From assembly GCF_001278075.1 (NCBI RefSeq), contig NZ_CP011340.1, forward strand, positions 7,995,501-8,059,500: 64,000 bases of DNA. Direction: 5' to 3'. Within the stretch, counting starts at the first letter, position 1; the number at the start of each line of letters is the position of its first letter. The stretch comes from Streptomyces pristinaespiralis (GTDB lineage Bacteria; Actinomycetota; Actinomycetes; Streptomycetales; Streptomycetaceae). Below the pieces are notes generated by a model that saw only the letters and a list, made by a program, of their open reading frames with translations, searched no databases and was not told where the DNA came from. Positions 62,336 through 64,000 of the stretch are shown here, in pieces. The translations under genes and the position numbers were made by a program.

Positions 62336-64000
62336 CTCTCTCCTCGGTCAGGCTGTCCCAGTCGGTGATCACGGGGACGAGTTCTCCGGCCAGCCACAGC
62401 GGCAGCTGGTCGCGCAGGTGGGCGTGCCCGGGCACTCCGGAAGCGCCGAACGGGACCACCCACAGGCTGTTCTCGCGGCGCGCCAGGTCCCAGACGTAGC
62501 GGGCGGCCGGGCCCCGGGCGCTGCGGTCGGTGATACCGGGCACGCTCGCCGTCGACAGCACGCAGTCGTGGTCGCCCGACACTGAGGGCCACTCCTCGGG
62601 CGGCGAGGCGGGCAGCGCCTGCCAGGGGGCGAGCCGGTGCGTGTCGCCCCAGGCGCCGGACGGCGCGCTCACCGCCACTTCCTCCACGGCCTCCCGCACC
62701 GCCGCTTCCGCGTCGAGGCCGGGCAGCGCACCCGGGGACAGCAGCCGCTCGAGCGCGAAGGCGACGCGCGGCACCAGAGCCAGCCAGGGGAGGAAGACCT
62801 CGGGGAGGCGGGGGAGTTCGGCCAGTCCGGCCAGCGCGGGGCTCGCCGAGAGCTTGAGCACCACCGCGGAGCGAAGGGCCGCGTACACGGCCGCGTCGGT
62901 GCTGCCGACGTCCATGCGGCGGTCCCAGCGGGCCAGCCGGTCGCGCAGCGCGGCGGCCTCCGGGCCGAGCCCCTCCAGGCCGGCCAGCAGGTCCAGCAGC
63001 GGGGCGGCGGACGCGAGATACGTGTCCATGTGGATGCGCGACATGTCCCCGGCGGACCAGGACGGCGCCTCGTCCAGCAACTGCCGGATGCGCTCGGCAC
63101 GGTGAGGGGGCGCGAACTCGATGCCGAGCGGAGCGGCCAGGCCGCGCGCGTTCGCCATCACGGCGAAGCCGTCGACCGCCGCACGGGGGGTGGGTTCGTA
63201 GGTGCCCTGCCAGGCGTACCGCGACTCCCAGGCGGGCACCACGCGCAGCCGGTTGGCACGGTCGCGCCGCGGTACCCGGCCGGCCACGCGGTGCAGCAGG
63301 CCGCCGTCGGTGTCGGCGGCCTGGACGACGTTGACCGGCTCCACCCACTGCTCGACGGCGCGGTCCACGTCGTCGACGGTCCTGGCGCGCAGCAGTGCCG
63401 GCAGCGCTCCGAAGCCGATGCCCGCGCCCGCGCGTACGGGGCAGCGCAGGCTGACGGCCTCCGAGCCGTCGTCGGTCGTGATGATCACCGGCCCGCGCTC
63501 CGTCTCGATCACCTCGACCTCGACGGGATCGCCGCCCGCCACCGTGATCGACTCGGTGTGCGCGTGCGCGGGCCGCCAGCCGTCGGGGCCGAGCGCCTCG
63601 ACGGCGTCGCCGCGTCTTCGGAGGCGCTCGCGGTAGAGGTCCTGGTAGTCGGCCATGGCGTTGGTGATGGCCCAGGCGACGGTGCCGGTGTGGCCGAAGT
63701 GGGCGATGCCCGGGACGCCGGGCACGGCGAGTCCGACCACGTCGAACTCGGGGCAGGCCAGCCGGATCTGCTGGTAGATGCCCGGGTCCTCGATGAACCG
63801 GTGCGGATCACCGGCGATGAGCGCGGCGCCCGTGGCGGTGCGTTCGCCGCCGACGAGCCAACCGTTGCTTCCCGAGGTGCCCGGCCCGTCGGTCGCGAAG
63901 AGCTCGACGGACCCGTCGCCGAGCGCCCTGGCGACCTCCTCGCGCCACAGCTTGGTGGGGAATCCGGCGAACAGGATGTGGGTGGAGAGCCAGACGGCGA
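62325..64000 (-). CDS. penicillin acylase family NTN hydrolase (5' part outside window)
   Basis: About 558 residues are visible; the start is beyond the right edge. GPGTSGSNGWLVGGERTATG contains the expected autocleavage site, with the Ser of GSNGW becoming the N-terminal nucleophile of the beta chain. IAGDPHRFIEDPGIYQQIRL, GVPGIAHFGHTGTVAWAITN and DTHRLAPWQALP follow family order. Such enzymes hydrolyse amide bonds of penicillins, acyl-homoserine lactones or, in PvdQ, an acylated siderophore precursor. They are normally exported; the signal peptide would be outside the window. Overlaps the acyltransferase gene by 11 bp. Confidence 0.88.
   Translation of the reverse strand, partial: AVWLSTHILFAGFPTKLWREEVARALGDGSVELFATDGPGTSGSNGWLVGGERTATGAALIAGDPHRFIEDPGIYQQIRLACPEFDVVGLAVPGVPGIAHFGHTGTVAWAITNAMADYQDLYRERLRRRGDAVEALGPDGWRPAHAHTESITVAGGDPVEVEVIETERGPVIITTDDGSEAVSLRCPVRAGAGIGFGALPALLRARTVDDVDRAVEQWVEPVNVVQAADTDGGLLHRVAGRVPRRDRANRLRVVPAWESRYAWQGTYEPTPRAAVDGFAVMANARGLAAPLGIEFAPPHRAERIRQLLDEAPSWSAGDMSRIHMDTYLASAAPLLDLLAGLEGLGPEAAALRDRLARWDRRMDVGSTDAAVYAALRSAVVLKLSASPALAGLAELPRLPEVFLPWLALVPRVAFALERLLSPGALPGLDAEAAVREAVEEVAVSAPSGAWGDTHRLAPWQALPASPPEEWPSVSGDHDCVLSTASVPGITDRSARGPAARYVWDLARRENSLWVVPFGASGVPGHAHLRDQLPLWLAGELVPVITDWDSLTEERDEH

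Overview
The window is a high-GC actinobacterial chromosome segment with strong third-position GC bias, GTG/TTG starts and many spurious antisense open frames. A two-domain geosmin synthase, a DUF397 protein, an NsdA-like regulator, SpoIIE-type phosphatase, Hsp18/RheA and several one-component regulators make a Streptomyces or close relative very likely. No rRNA, tRNA, CRISPR array or intact transposon was seen. About 50 protein genes are supported, plus several broken genes and many operators and terminators.

Layout. 1-3 kb: a LodA-type quinoprotein oxidase cut by the left edge, a small charged protein and a TMEM175-type membrane protein. 3-7.3 kb: a compact persulfide/sulfur detoxification module (MBL-rhodanese fusion, rhodanese, TauE/SafE exporter, CstR-like repressor, membrane rhodanese) with three CstR-type operators, bracketed by two fragments of the same decayed gene. 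7.6-18.4 kb: two cytosolic Ser/Thr kinases fused to TPR arrays, a CrtI/PYROXD2-like FAD enzyme, a Tat-exported serine hydrolase, and a MerR regulator divergent from an aldo/keto reductase. 19-21.7 kb: a translationally coupled nitronate monooxygenase and acyl-CoA ligase. 21.9-31.9 kb: two methyltransferases, a hydrolase, an unusual pair made of a staphylococcal-nuclease-like protein and an unknown hydrolase-like protein, a phosphotransferase, a ChaA-type antiporter, then a stress island (two DUF2267 proteins, Hsp18, RheA).

32-41 kb: acyl-CoA ligase, phenylacetate-CoA ligase with a PaaR-like site, a frameshifted double alpha/beta hydrolase, a VOC protein, a hydrolase and a TPR-rich regulator-like protein behind a perfect 26-bp palindrome. 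41-47.8 kb: a steroid/side-chain-like CoA locus with FadD19-like ligase, crotonase, DUF35 protein and two SCP-x-type thiolases; its central promoter carries the same TetR-type palindrome as the 19-kb operon. 48-64 kb: small proteins, geosmin synthase, peptidoglycan amidase, VOC protein, phosphotransferase divergent from an NsdA-like regulator (with three exact 10-bp repeats between them), PP2C phosphatase, NAD-dependent DNA ligase, and a siderophore-type acyltransferase coupled to a penicillin-acylase family gene cut by the right edge.

How they work together. The clearest functional units are the CstR sulfur module, the RheA-Hsp18 heat-shock switch, the MerR-aldo/keto reductase pair and the catabolic CoA operons at 19 and 43 kb that appear to share one repressor. 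The best candidate for something undescribed is the nuclease-like/hydrolase-like pair at 24.7-27.2 kb. All functions are from reading the sequence; no database search was run.
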